From Larkinella humicola (GTDB taxonomy: Bacteria; Bacteroidota; Bacteroidia; Cytophagales; Spirosomataceae), in NCBI RefSeq assembly GCF_008727875.1, contig NZ_VTWS01000004.1:186001-250000 (forward strand): a DNA stretch of 64,000 nt, written 5' to 3'. Of the stretch, positions 17,445 to 26,298 are shown one piece after another. A model generated the notes under the pieces. The model saw nothing but the letters and a program-made list of their open reading frames with translations, did no database searches and was not told the DNA's origin. Made by a program: the position numbers and the translations under genes. Position 1 is the first letter of the stretch, and every line of letters begins with the position of its first letter.

Positions 17445-17918
17445 CTATCGTTGATCGGTATGGCCCCGGTTGGCAGCGGGCTCCGTGGGGTTGATGGTTC
17501 GGGAGGGAAGCGGGCTAACCGGCTTCGTATCCAGCATCTTCTGGTCCCAGAGCGCAATGGAATCGTGGGAAACGTTTAGTTTGGACAACTCATTGACCAA
17601 CTCGTTATAAGCCCGTTGGTTGAGGCTTTTCAGGCTTTGCAGATCCGCCGGTTTCAACACCGCCAGGGTTTCGATGAGCGTCAGTCGCCCCACTTCCGCC
17701 AGATTGCAGACTTTCCGGCGCCGGACGATGGAGTAAAACGTCATTCGGGTTTGCACCCGCAGCGGGATTTGTTCAAGGGTGATGGCGGGAATTTCGCTGA
17801 GGATCTGTTTTCGCCGTCGGATTTCACTTTCCAGAAACGACTGCAACCGGATCAGCTCAAGCCCGGAGATGGTCGCGATTTTCTGGCGCAACTGGTCGAG
17901 GTTGTAGTCCTCCTGCAT
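17445..17918 (-). CDS. Small protein with an RNA-polymerase-alpha-CTD-like region
   Basis: A 157-residue soluble protein. Residues about 60-125 (IPLRVQTRMTFYSIVRRRKV, then LAEVGRLTLIETLAVLKPAD) resemble the helix-hairpin-helix fold of the RNA polymerase alpha C-terminal domain. The N-terminus is helical and charged (RRRKQILSEIP) and the tail is low complexity. ATG 17918 is preferred; an in-frame ATG at 17960 would add an atypical 14 residues. DNA or polymerase binding is inference. It is downstream of dacB and ends at a strong terminator. Confidence 0.5.
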   Translation of the reverse strand: MQEDYNLDQLRQKIATISGLELIRLQSFLESEIRRRKQILSEIPAITLEQIPLRVQTRMTFYSIVRRRKVCNLAEVGRLTLIETLAVLKPADLQSLKSLNQRAYNELVNELSKLNVSHDSIALWDQKMLDTKPVSPLPSRTINPTEPAANRGHTDQR

Positions 17919-18029
17919 GGTGTGTATGGTCTGATTCGGTGGGGCATTGTGCAGGACCAAAATTAGCAGGTGAAACCGTGGCTTTCAACGGAAACCGCCC
18001 GTTTTTTTAGAGAAATTTACGGTATTCAC

Positions 18030-19310
18030 TCAATAGTTCTGGTGGATTTCCGTCAGAAAAGCCGCCGTTCGGTTCCGCATATCGGCCACCGATCCGGCGA
18101 AATTGTTATGCATCATACTGAACAGCAACACCTTCCCTTTCTTCGTAATCAAATAACCGCTCAGGTTATAAACGCCCGTCATCGATCCGGATTTGGCAAA
18201 CACGAACGGGCGATCCGTTTTGTAGACCCGCTGAATGGTTCCCGTTGAGCCGCCAATCGCCAGCAACTGAAACAGCCGCTCCTGTGGCACGGTTTTATAA
18301 ATTTTCTGCAACAAACTGATAATCGAACGCGGGGTGAACAGATTGTACCGCGACAGGCCCGAACCGTCGACCCAGTTGGGTTTGTCCGGCAAATCCGCCA
18401 GATGCTTTTTCAGAACGGTTTGAATGCCCAGCGTGCTATTCAGCGTGTCTTGTACCGACGAACACAACAGCATCAGGTGCTCGGCCAGGGTGTTGTCACT
18501 GATCTGCAACATCCGTTTGTAAAGCGAATCCGCGGGTTGGCTATACAATGTTTTGGCCGAGTGGTCGAAAGGGATGGAAGCCGTGGCAACCTCGCGGTGC
18601 AGGGTGTCGGCCAACAATTGCGCGGCCAGTTGCGGAGACCAGCGAAAGGGAACGTCTTGATGGAACGGCCGCACGGCTGCCGGACGGTCGAAACGATTGC
18701 GATGCTCGTCGCGCTGAACGTTTCTCGAAAATTTCCGCTCCGAAACCGCCGACACGCTATCCCGGAAAAACCGGGGTTCGACGTCCAGCCGCGCGATACG
18801 ATCCGGCGAACCGAAGCGAACAAAATTACCGTATAAGGGAAGCGGGGCCAATTCTGCCGAATAGTCATCGTTGAAATCATCCCAGGCCCAGCCGGGTCCG
18901 AAGCGTTGGCCGCTGTAATTCGTTGTTGAAAAAACCAGCCGTTCGGCACGGTTTCGCAAAAACCGCAACACCGTGGTGTCGGGCAGATTCTGGTTCAGCA
19001 GGGAAGGGTCGCCGGTTCCCCAGAAAATCAGGGAGTCGGAGCGCGTGACGTAGCGCAAAGCCGGAATGGAATCGCCGAGGGTGACTAAACCGGCGTAAAA
19101 ACTGAACAGCTTGGTGTTGGATGCCGGGGTAAAATACAGATGGGCCTGGTGTTGCACGACCATTTTCTGCTTTTCCCAGTCATACAAGGCAAAACCGGTA
19201 GCATGATCGGTGAGTTGGGGATTCTGGCGAAGTTGGCGCTGAATCGGGCGGTAGGTCGAGCAGCCGGTCAGCACCAGCCAAAGGCAGAGGAGGTATACGG
19301 TGAATCGCAT
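18030..19310 (-). CDS. dacB: D-alanyl-D-alanine carboxypeptidase/endopeptidase, PBP4 (S13) family
   Basis: A 426-residue lipoprotein (LTGC, Cys17) acting on peptidoglycan cross-links in the periplasm. The three penicillin-binding motifs are present: SxxK as SNTK at 64-67, SxN as ISDN near 275, and KSG in FAKSGSMTGVYNLSG near 385. Length is slightly short for the S13 family, which often has a larger insert after the first motif. Leftward, with an unassigned gene 111 bases downstream. Confidence 0.88.
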   Translation of the reverse strand: MRFTVYLLCLWLVLTGCSTYRPIQRQLRQNPQLTDHATGFALYDWEKQKMVVQHQAHLYFTPASNTKLFSFYAGLVTLGDSIPALRYVTRSDSLIFWGTGDPSLLNQNLPDTTVLRFLRNRAERLVFSTTNYSGQRFGPGWAWDDFNDDYSAELAPLPLYGNFVRFGSPDRIARLDVEPRFFRDSVSAVSERKFSRNVQRDEHRNRFDRPAAVRPFHQDVPFRWSPQLAAQLLADTLHREVATASIPFDHSAKTLYSQPADSLYKRMLQISDNTLAEHLMLLCSSVQDTLNSTLGIQTVLKKHLADLPDKPNWVDGSGLSRYNLFTPRSIISLLQKIYKTVPQERLFQLLAIGGSTGTIQRVYKTDRPFVFAKSGSMTGVYNLSGYLITKKGKVLLFSMMHNNFAGSVADMRNRTAAFLTEIHQNY

Positions 19311-19357
19311 ACCCCAAAATACGGTTTTTTGCGTTTACCAGAGCGAATCGACCCAGG

Positions 19358-19458
19358 ACTTTCGCATTTGCCCCTAAATCCCCTGAAGGGGACTTGGACA
19401 CAGCTTAATCTGGATGCTATAAGTCCCCTTCAGGGGATTTAGGGGCAAATGCGAAAGT
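19358..19458. repeat. Perfect 38-base palindrome with CCCCTGAAGGGG unit
   Basis: Arms 19358-19395 and 19421-19458 are perfect reverse complements around a 25-base loop. Each arm contains AAATCCCCTGAAGGGGAC, itself a short palindrome. It lies upstream of dacB and past the msrB terminator. It has no terminator-like T-run. Confidence 0.95.
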
Positions 19459-19524
19459 GTAAAGAATTATCAGACGGAAGTCCTAAGACCGGAAAGATGG
19501 ATTACTTAAATCCTCTAGAATGAA

Positions 19525-19559
19525 AAAACCGCCCGAATCGTTGTGATCCGGGCGGTTTT
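19525..19559 (-). terminator. msrB terminator
   Basis: Arms AAAACCGCCCG (19525-19535) and CGGGCGGTTTT (19549-19559), starting about 8 bases after the msrB stop. On the minus strand the stem ends in a T-run. Confidence 0.8.
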
Positions 19560-19567
19560 CCTAAAAA

Positions 19568-19963
19568 TCACGCTGGTTTCAACTTCAGCGATACGGAATT
19601 CAGACAGTATCGTAGGCCTGCTGGCGGAGGTCCATCGTTAAAAACATGGCCGAGGTGGGCGTCGCAAACCGCACACAGCACTTCGACCCGCGACATCCCG
19701 TAGGTATAATCGTTTTCGAGGTGAATCAATTCCGGATCCATGGGTTCGGTAAAACTGGGCCAGCCGGTGCCGGAATCAAATTTTTGTTTGGATTCAAACA
19801 GGTCGGTGCCGCAGCAAACGCATTGGTAAACACCGGGGTCATGGCTTTCGCAGTATTCGCCCGTAAAGGCCCGTTCGGTCCCCTTCTGGCGTGCAACCCG
19901 GTATTGTTCAGGCGTCAGTTGCTGGCGCCATTCTTCATCGGTTTTAATGACTTTCGTGATCAT
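19568..19963 (-). CDS. msrB: Peptide-methionine (R)-S-oxide reductase MsrB
   Basis: A 131-residue enzyme that repairs methionine-R-sulfoxide in proteins. The four zinc cysteines are Cys48/Cys51 (YQCVCCGTDLF) and Cys97/Cys100 (CAVCDAHLGH). The catalytic cysteine is Cys120 in RYCLNSVSLKL, and GTGWPSF is the substrate loop. ATG 19963 gives the usual length; an in-frame ATG at 19987 would add eight residues. No export signal, so cytosolic. Single gene with its own terminator, divergent from recQ. Confidence 0.95.
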   Translation of the reverse strand: MITKVIKTDEEWRQQLTPEQYRVARQKGTERAFTGEYCESHDPGVYQCVCCGTDLFESKQKFDSGTGWPSFTEPMDPELIHLENDYTYGMSRVEVLCAVCDAHLGHVFNDGPPPAGLRYCLNSVSLKLKPA

Positions 19964-20077
19964 GATTTTTATTTGGTTGTACGCCACCTTTTCAGCCGAT
20001 AACTTTTGTAGTCGTTCAGCGAAAGTTCAGTTACGAACATAAACTAATTTTAGATTGATTTATCTTTACAGTCGGTT

Positions 20078-21997
20078 ATGACCATCCACCAAATTCTTAA
20101 ACAATTCTGGGGCTACGAGTCGTTCCGGCCTTTGCAGGAGGACATCATTCGCTCCGTGCTCGACCGGCGTGACACGCTCGTGCTGCTGCCCACCGGCGGG
20201 GGAAAATCCGTTTGTTTCCAGGTTCCGGCCCTGGCGCTGGGCGGTGTTTGCCTCGTCGTAACCCCGCTAATTGCCTTAATGAAAGACCAGGTCGAGCAAT
20301 TGCGGAAACGCGGTATTTCGGCGGTAGCGATCTATTCGGGCATGCACTGGCGGGAAATCGATCGGGCGCTCGACAACTGCATCTACGGCAACGTCCGGTT
20401 TCTGTACGTTTCGCCCGAACGACTCCAGACCGAAATTCTGATTGAACGGGTCAAGCAGATGAAAATTAGTTTGCTGGCCGTTGACGAAGCGCACTGTATT
20501 TCGGCCTGGGGCTACGATTTTCGGCCTCCTTATCTCCAGATTGCAGCTTTTCGCGACCTGCTGCCGGGCGTTCCGGTGGTGGCCCTGACGGCTTCGGCCA
20601 CGCCGGAGGTGCAATCGGATATCGTTGAAAGGCTCGAAATGCGACAGCCGCAGGTGTTTCGCCAAACGTTCGCCCGCAAGAATTTGTCGTATTCTGCGTT
20701 TTACGAAGAGAATAAAGAAACCCGCTTGCTGAAAGTGTTGCAGGGGGTTCCAGGTTCGGCCATTGTTTACGTGCGCAGTCGGCGGCAAACGCAGGACGTG
20801 GCCGAGTGGCTGCACCACCAGGGCATCCGTGCCGATTATTACCACGCGGGGTTGACGGCGAAGCAACGGTCTGATAAACAGGATGCCTGGGTTCATAACC
20901 GTATACGGGTGATCGTGGCTACAAATGCCTTTGGCATGGGAATCGACAAGCCCGACGTCCGAGCGGTTGTTCACCTGGATGTGCCGGATAGCCTGGAAGC
21001 CTATTACCAGGAAGCCGGGCGGGCGGGTCGCGATGAGAAAAAGGCGTATGCGGTTTTACTGTACAGCCACAAGGACTTAAGTGACATCGAACAGCGGGTT
21101 ATTCAGCAATACCAACCGGTTGAGATGCTCCGGCGGGTGTATCAGGCACTGGCGAACTATGCCAACCTGGCCATCGGCGGGGGGGAATTCTCCGACATTG
21201 ATTTTGATTTGACAGCGTTCTGTCAGGCGTTTCAATTGCCGGTAACGGATACGCATTATGCGCTAAAACAGTTGCAGTTGGAAGGTTTTATTGAGTTGAG
21301 TGAAGCCTATTTCAGTCCATCGAAAGTGATGATTGCGGTGGATAACCGGGCGTTGTATGAGTTTCAGGTCATGAATCCGCATTACGATTCGTTTCTGAAG
21401 CTGTTGCTGCGGATTTACGGGGGCGAGCTGTTCACCAATTTCGTCAGCATTTCGGAAAGTTCGCTGGCCAAAACCACGCGAATGCCGGAACCCGAGGTTC
21501 TTTCGTATCTGGAACAACTGTCGCAACGGTCGATTGTGGTGTATGAAAAACAAAAAGACAAACCGCAACTGACGTTCCTGACCTCGCGTTTCGATGCCCG
21601 GAATTTGCCGGTCAACGTCATGCAACTGGAACAGCGAAAGCAGCGGGACCTGGCCAAAGTGCGGGCGATGGTCGATTACGTTCAAAACCCGGTGCAGTGC
21701 CGAACGCGTTTGTTGCAGGCTTATTTTGGCGAAACACCCGGCGATGCCTGCGGAGTTTGCGACCACTGTTTAAGTCAAAACCAGCACCCGCCGGATTCCG
21801 ATGAACTCCAGCAGCGGATTTTGCAGCACCTCGATGCTGCGGGCGGACAGGGGCTTGCACCCCGGTTGCTGGCCGATCGGTTGAATCTGACCACCGACCG
21901 GCTTTCCGCCGTTCTCCGCCAGATGCTGGCCGACGAGCAGTTGCGGATCGATGCCGTCGGTAATTTGCACAGAATGAACACAATGAATCAACGATAA
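20078..21997 (+). CDS. recQ: ATP-dependent DNA helicase RecQ
   Basis: A 639-residue 3'-5' DNA helicase for recombination and fork repair. Walker A LPTGGGKS at 37-44, DEAH box in AVDEAHCISAWGYDFRPPYL, helicase motif VI YYQEAGRAGRD. The RQC zinc cysteines are in VQCRTRLLQAYFGETPGDAC and GVCDHC, followed by a winged-helix region. The final 60 residues form a short helical domain rather than an obvious HRDC, so this is a short bacterial RecQ form. The next gene starts five bases later. Confidence 0.93.
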   Translation: MTIHQILKQFWGYESFRPLQEDIIRSVLDRRDTLVLLPTGGGKSVCFQVPALALGGVCLVVTPLIALMKDQVEQLRKRGISAVAIYSGMHWREIDRALDNCIYGNVRFLYVSPERLQTEILIERVKQMKISLLAVDEAHCISAWGYDFRPPYLQIAAFRDLLPGVPVVALTASATPEVQSDIVERLEMRQPQVFRQTFARKNLSYSAFYEENKETRLLKVLQGVPGSAIVYVRSRRQTQDVAEWLHHQGIRADYYHAGLTAKQRSDKQDAWVHNRIRVIVATNAFGMGIDKPDVRAVVHLDVPDSLEAYYQEAGRAGRDEKKAYAVLLYSHKDLSDIEQRVIQQYQPVEMLRRVYQALANYANLAIGGGEFSDIDFDLTAFCQAFQLPVTDTHYALKQLQLEGFIELSEAYFSPSKVMIAVDNRALYEFQVMNPHYDSFLKLLLRIYGGELFTNFVSISESSLAKTTRMPEPEVLSYLEQLSQRSIVVYEKQKDKPQLTFLTSRFDARNLPVNVMQLEQRKQRDLAKVRAMVDYVQNPVQCRTRLLQAYFGETPGDACGVCDHCLSQNQHPPDSDELQQRILQHLDAAGGQGLAPRLLADRLNLTTDRLSAVLRQMLADEQLRIDAVGNLHRMNTMNQR

Positions 21998-22001
21998 GTA
22001 C

Positions 22002-23405
22002 ATGAAAAACTCTGTTTTACGCTTGCTCCTGACCGTTCTGGTGGGTTCTACTTCCTTGATGGTCCGGGCACAATACCAGCCGGGTTTAGTAAGCAGCAAC
22101 TACGGTGGTATTCACCGAATGCTTCAGAATCCGTCCTCCATTGCCGGTTCGCGGTACAAATTTCAGATCATTGCCTTCACCGGCACATCTTCCGTTAATT
22201 CGCTATACACGAAATATGTAGCGAAGGGCCTGTTTCAAACGATTCAGTTACCCTATAGCCAGGGACTTAGCCTGCCGCTTCGAACGATTGGTTCCATTAC
22301 GAATGCGCCCCGAACCACGTCGTATTCCGAAATTCTGGGGCCGTCCATTTTGCTCAATGTCGACGGCAACCAGACGATTGCGCTCCACACACGGATGAAA
22401 AGTTACCTGTATGGCTCCACTTTGCCCGAAAATTTAACCGAAGCCTATCGCAACCGGCTTTTTTACAAAAACTTACAACCGTCGGCGGGAAGCATGGATT
22501 TCAACCTGGCGCACAACAGCTACGGCGAAATTGGCCTGACCTACGGTTTGCAGGTTTTCGACGGGCATTGGCACCGGTTGAATGTGGGGGCTACGGTTCG
22601 GCGGATTGTGGGGGCTCAGCTCAGTTACCTGAACGCCCAGGGCAATTACGCGATTCTCCAGAACAACGGCGATGTGGAGAAAACGCTGGACATTACCAAT
22701 CTACAATACGAATTAGGCCAAACGACGCCCCGCAAGGATTTTGGCCTTTCGTCCGTTTTTTCCAGCGCCTATGGCAGCGGTTGGGGATATGATCTCGGCG
22801 CTACGTATGAGATTGGCCGCCGAACCACCGGAAGAGGCTATGATTCGTATGCGTCGACAAAAGATCCGCGTCCGGCCTACTGGCTGCGGTTATCGGCGGC
22901 TTTGATGAATGGGGGAAGTATCAACTACCCGGCGGGCCAGTCGGTAACCGGAAGTGGTCGGTTGACGTTTCAGCAGGAAGAACTGGAGAAATTCGGCAAC
23001 GCGCCGACGGATTATCTGACTACCAAAGCCGGTAGTAGTCCGCAGCAATACAATCCTGGCAAGGTTGCCCTACCGCGTATGGTTCATTTTGAAGCGGATA
23101 TGCGCCTGATGCCGTCCTTTTACGTCAACGGTTTGTTGATGAAGAACCTGTCGGCGGCTTCATCGACTCAGATGCCAAACATGTTGATTATCACGCCCCG
23201 GTTTGAAGATGAGGACGTTGAGTTTGGCCTGCCGATTTCCATTATCGGTGCCGACAGCCGGGTTGCGGTTGGGATGTCGACCCGCTTAGGCCCCATCACG
23301 CTCGGCTTCAGCGATATGGGACGGCTTTTTAGCAGCAAAGGCGATAACCGGAGTTCCATCGCCTGGATCGGCTTCTCCGTCTGGAAGTGGCGGCAAAAGA
23401 ATTAA
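22002..23405 (+). CDS. DUF5723 outer-membrane protein
   Basis: A 467-residue protein with signal peptide ending MVRAQ, then YQPGLVSSNYGGIHRMLQNP, the pattern of DUF5723 surface barrels of Bacteroidota. The body is beta-rich and ends with an IAWIGFSVWKWRQKN strand. It follows recQ by four bases, probably as a read-through partner rather than a functional one. Its last codons and stop (AAGAATTAAGAG) lie in the left arm of the palindrome at 23.4 kb. Confidence 0.78.
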   Translation: MKNSVLRLLLTVLVGSTSLMVRAQYQPGLVSSNYGGIHRMLQNPSSIAGSRYKFQIIAFTGTSSVNSLYTKYVAKGLFQTIQLPYSQGLSLPLRTIGSITNAPRTTSYSEILGPSILLNVDGNQTIALHTRMKSYLYGSTLPENLTEAYRNRLFYKNLQPSAGSMDFNLAHNSYGEIGLTYGLQVFDGHWHRLNVGATVRRIVGAQLSYLNAQGNYAILQNNGDVEKTLDITNLQYELGQTTPRKDFGLSSVFSSAYGSGWGYDLGATYEIGRRTTGRGYDSYASTKDPRPAYWLRLSAALMNGGSINYPAGQSVTGSGRLTFQQEELEKFGNAPTDYLTTKAGSSPQQYNPGKVALPRMVHFEADMRLMPSFYVNGLLMKNLSAASSTQMPNMLIITPRFEDEDVEFGLPISIIGADSRVAVGMSTRLGPITLGFSDMGRLFSSKGDNRSSIAWIGFSVWKWRQKN

Positions 23406-23495
23406 GAGTGAAGAGTTAAAAATTAAAAGTAGGCTGACGCAAGATTGAAAAAAGTGCGTCAGCCTACTTTTAATTTTTAACTCTTCACTCTTAAT
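23401..23495. repeat. Long palindrome IR2 with GGCTGACGCA core, between convergent genes
   Basis: Arms 23401-23441 and 23455-23495 are perfect 41-base reverse complements with a 13-base loop. The inner end is GGCTGACGCA/TGCGTCAGCC. The outer part consists of AAGAGTGAAGAGTTAAAAA-type units. It contains the stop codons of both convergent neighbours (DUF5723 gene and tpiA). It may act as a two-way terminator. Confidence 0.95.
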
Positions 23496-24258
23496 TCTTC
23501 ACTCCCTTCACGACAAGGGTGAATTCGCGGGATTTCAGGGAAGCACCGCCAATCAGACCGCCGTCGACGTCCGGCTGGGCGAAGAGTTCGGCGGCATTTT
23601 TCTCGTTGGCGCTACCCCCGTACAGAATCGAGGTGTCGTCGGCTACTTCCTGGCCGTATTGGCTGGCGATGTGTTGCCGCAGCATGGCGTGCATTTCCTG
23701 CGCCTGGTCCGAGGTGGCCGTTAGGCCCGTGCCGATAGCCCAGATGGGTTCGTAGGCAATGACGAGGTTGGCAAACTGCTCCGGGGAAAGGTGGAACAGG
23801 CTTTCGGTCAGTTGGGCGCGTACGAAATCCAGGTGGACTTCGGTCTGACGTTGTTCCAGCGACTCACCACAGCAGAAGATGGGGGTCAGGCCGTTGGCCA
23901 GCGCACTGTTTACTTTTTCAGCCAGTTGCGCGTTCGTTTCACCGAAATACTGCCGCCGTTCGCTGTGGCCCAGAATCACGTACCGAACACCAATTGACTT
24001 CAGCATGGGAGCCGAAATTTCACCCGTATACGCTCCGGAAGCCTTTTCGTGGCAATTCTGCGCACCCAGTGCCACCCGTGTCTGTCCTTCCAGATAGGGT
24101 TTGAGGGTGGTGAGGTAAAGAGCCGGGGGACATAGCACGACGTCTACCTCTCCCGTTACCTCATCTTTGATCATATTGACCACTTCTGACACCAACGCGA
24201 CAGCCTCGTCGAGCGTCTTGTTCATTTTCCAGTTTCCGGCAACAATTTTTTTACGCAT
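23491..24258 (-). CDS. tpiA: Triosephosphate isomerase
   Basis: A 255-residue glycolytic enzyme that interconverts dihydroxyacetone phosphate and glyceraldehyde 3-phosphate. N11 and K13 are in VAGNWKMNK, the catalytic His in YVILGHSERRQYFGE, and the catalytic Glu in VIAYEPIWAIGTG. The phosphate-binding loop is ILYGGSANEKNAAEL. The last residues VKN and the stop come from the repeat arm, so the native C-terminus may have been slightly remodelled. Confidence 0.97.
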   Translation of the reverse strand: MRKKIVAGNWKMNKTLDEAVALVSEVVNMIKDEVTGEVDVVLCPPALYLTTLKPYLEGQTRVALGAQNCHEKASGAYTGEISAPMLKSIGVRYVILGHSERRQYFGETNAQLAEKVNSALANGLTPIFCCGESLEQRQTEVHLDFVRAQLTESLFHLSPEQFANLVIAYEPIWAIGTGLTATSDQAQEMHAMLRQHIASQYGQEVADDTSILYGGSANEKNAAELFAQPDVDGGLIGGASLKSREFTLVVKGVKN

Positions 24259-24435
24259 TGGTTATTGGATGGTTTAAGCCCTGATTACGAATCGAATACA
24301 GAAAACAGGGGGCCTCTAAACTTAATTTTACGGTTTCTTGTTCAGCCACTCGCAGGACGAAATTAGCGGTTTTTCAACAGCATTTGCCATTCAAATAAAA
24401 AGTATAAAAATTGTTGCGCAACGATTTTAAAAAAA

Positions 24436-24467
24436 TTGTGTTATTAGACAAAATAGTTGTAACTTTC
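24436..24467 (+). promoter_or_regulatory. Possible promoter of the aspartyl-protease gene
   Basis: TTG at 24436-24438, 21 bases, then TAACTTTC at 24460-24467 (7 of 8 matches to TAnnTTTG) in an AT-rich gap, about 20 bases before the ATG at 24490. Confidence 0.4.
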
Positions 24468-24489
24468 TTACGTATTCACAAAAAAAGCC

Positions 24490-25743
24490 ATGAAGCTGTT
24501 TGTCGTTTTCTTCGGATTATTGCTTTGCTGGCAGGGGGGTTTAGCAAATAATGACGAGCTGAGTGAGCGATATGGGTATTTCATTGCTAATAACCGGAAG
24601 CAAACCCGGATTCCGTTCCAACTGCATTCCAATCTGATCATCGTTCCGATTCAGATTAACAATTCTGACACACTCCACTTTATTCTCGATACCGGCGTTA
24701 GTTCGGTGATCATAACGGACCCCGCAGCCATCCGGCGGCAGCCCCTGCGTTTCACGCGGAAAGTGAAGTTAACCGGTGCCGGCGAGGGCGGTCAACTGAT
24801 GGCGTCGGTAGCGATCGACAATTTGCTGATGATGGGACACATGCGGGCAACGCATCAGAATATCGTTGTGCTGGATGATGACATTCTGCGGCTGTCGGAA
24901 TACGTCGGCGTTCCGATTCATGGTATTTTTGGCTACGAAGTGTTCAATAATTTTGTGGTAACCATTGATTTTCAGCGCCGTGAACTGGTCTTGAATACGC
25001 CCAAAAACTACCGCTATCGCCGGTCGCACGGGTCACGTTATCCCATTGCGATTCAGGATACGAAACCGTATACGGATGTGATGGCATTGCTCGAAGGTGG
25101 CAAAACCCTGCCAATCCGCGTGGTGATCGATACGGGTGCGGGCCACGCGCTGCTCATCAATCGCAGCAATGGCGACGACATTCGGCTGCCCGACAAAGTG
25201 ATCCGGGCGCAATTGGGCCGTGGGTTAAGTGGCGTCATCAACGGAAATCTGGGGCGAATCGAGAAAATCCGGCTGGGTAATTTCGAGATGGACAATGTCG
25301 TGGCGTCTTTTCCCGACAGCACGTCATTTGGCCTGAAAATCGCCGAACATGCCGCCGAACGGAACGGCAATCTGGGGTGTGAAATCCTGCGACGGTTCCG
25401 GGTCACGTTCAATTACCAGGACAAATACATGGTTCTGAAACCCATCAAGCGCATTCTGAAACAATCGTTCGAACACGACATGAGCGGACTCGAATTGAAA
25501 GCGCGCGGGGATAATTTCCGGAATTATTACATCGAGAAAGTGATCGACGATTCGCCAGCCAGCCGATCCGGGTTGCGGGATGGGGATGAGGTTCTGTTTA
25601 TCAACAACATGCCAGCGGGCGACTTGAACGTGAGCGAGATCTACAAGATGCTGCAAAAAGGCGAAGGCAAAGAAGTCAGCATCCTTGTTCGGCGCAATGG
25701 CAATATCGTTTTTGCGCAATTTGCGCTGAAGCGAATGATTTGA
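24490..25743 (+). CDS. Retropepsin-like aspartyl protease with C-terminal PDZ domain
   Basis: A 417-residue exported protein (signal peptide to about residue 20, WQGGLA). There are two aspartyl-protease half motifs: LDTGVSS near 79 and IDTGAGH near 213. A PDZ domain follows at about 330-410 (VIDDSPASRSGLRDGDEVLF). This layout is common in Bacteroidota envelope proteins of unknown substrate. The two DTG motifs in one chain suggest it can work as a monomer. Monocistronic, facing a hairpin shared with rpmB. Confidence 0.85.
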   Translation: MKLFVVFFGLLLCWQGGLANNDELSERYGYFIANNRKQTRIPFQLHSNLIIVPIQINNSDTLHFILDTGVSSVIITDPAAIRRQPLRFTRKVKLTGAGEGGQLMASVAIDNLLMMGHMRATHQNIVVLDDDILRLSEYVGVPIHGIFGYEVFNNFVVTIDFQRRELVLNTPKNYRYRRSHGSRYPIAIQDTKPYTDVMALLEGGKTLPIRVVIDTGAGHALLINRSNGDDIRLPDKVIRAQLGRGLSGVINGNLGRIEKIRLGNFEMDNVVASFPDSTSFGLKIAEHAAERNGNLGCEILRRFRVTFNYQDKYMVLKPIKRILKQSFEHDMSGLELKARGDNFRNYYIEKVIDDSPASRSGLRDGDEVLFINNMPAGDLNVSEIYKMLQKGEGKEVSILVRRNGNIVFAQFALKRMI

Positions 25744-25758
25744 ACGCTGTAAATCAAT

Positions 25759-25828
25759 AAAACGCAAAATACAGGCGAATGAATGTGAAAGAATGCCTTT
25801 CCATTTATTCGCCTGTATTTTGCGTTTT
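25759..25828. terminator. Bidirectional hairpin between the aspartyl protease and rpmB
   Basis: Perfect 22-base arms (AAAACGCAAAATACAGGCGA... at 25759-25780 and its complement at 25807-25828) around a 26-base loop, between convergent genes. Confidence 0.75.
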
Positions 25829-25894
25829 ACCTAAAGAAGTGACCGGATTTCGCAGGATCAATTACCCGGAAAACCGTCAACTGCCGTGAATTAT

Positions 25895-26134
25895 TTAAAC
25901 AGACAGCGTTCCCTTGCTGTGTGCATCTTTCAACACGGCTTCAAGACCTTTCTTGTTGATGGTACGCATGGCTGAAGTAGCTACCTTCAACGTGATCCAT
26001 GCTCCCTGAGACTCAAGGAAGAAGCGTTTCTTCTGCAAGTTGGGATAAAACTTCCGTTTTGTTCTATTGTTAGCGTGTGATACGTTGTTACCAACCCGCG
26101 TCCGCTTTCCTGTAATTTGACAAACTCGTGCCAT
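25895..26134 (-). CDS. rpmB: 50S ribosomal protein L28
   Basis: A 79-residue ribosomal protein beginning [20 protein letters not shown], the standard L28 start, then the conserved [13 protein letters not shown] and [23 protein letters not shown] 26134 is chosen; an in-frame ATG ten codons upstream is not conserved. It has only one Cys, so it is the zinc-free form. It lies downstream of the DUF5522 microprotein gene and palindrome IR3. Confidence 0.95.
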   Translation of the reverse strand: MARVCQITGKRTRVGNNVSHANNRTKRKFYPNLQKKRFFLESQGAWITLKVATSAMRTINKKGLEAVLKDAHSKGTLSV

Positions 26135-26199
26135 GACAATACCTTTTTCTGAATGAGCCTGCAAAATTGGGGAATATTTTATTCAAATACAACCGTAAC

Positions 26200-26298
26200 G
26201 AGTTAAAAGTTAAGAATTAAGAGTGAAGAGTTGGCTGACGCATTCACTTACAGCTTGCGTCAGCCAACTCTTCACTCTTAATTCTTAACTTTTAACTC
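26200..26298. repeat. Long palindrome IR3 with GGCTGACGCA core
   Basis: Arms 26200-26242 and 26256-26298 are perfect 43-base reverse complements with a 13-base loop. The core is identical to that of IR2 (GGCTGACGCA/TGCGTCAGCC) but the outer arms differ in order and length (GAGTTAAAAGTTAAGAATTA...). The right arm encodes the last six codons and the stop of the DUF5522 gene. Confidence 0.95.
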
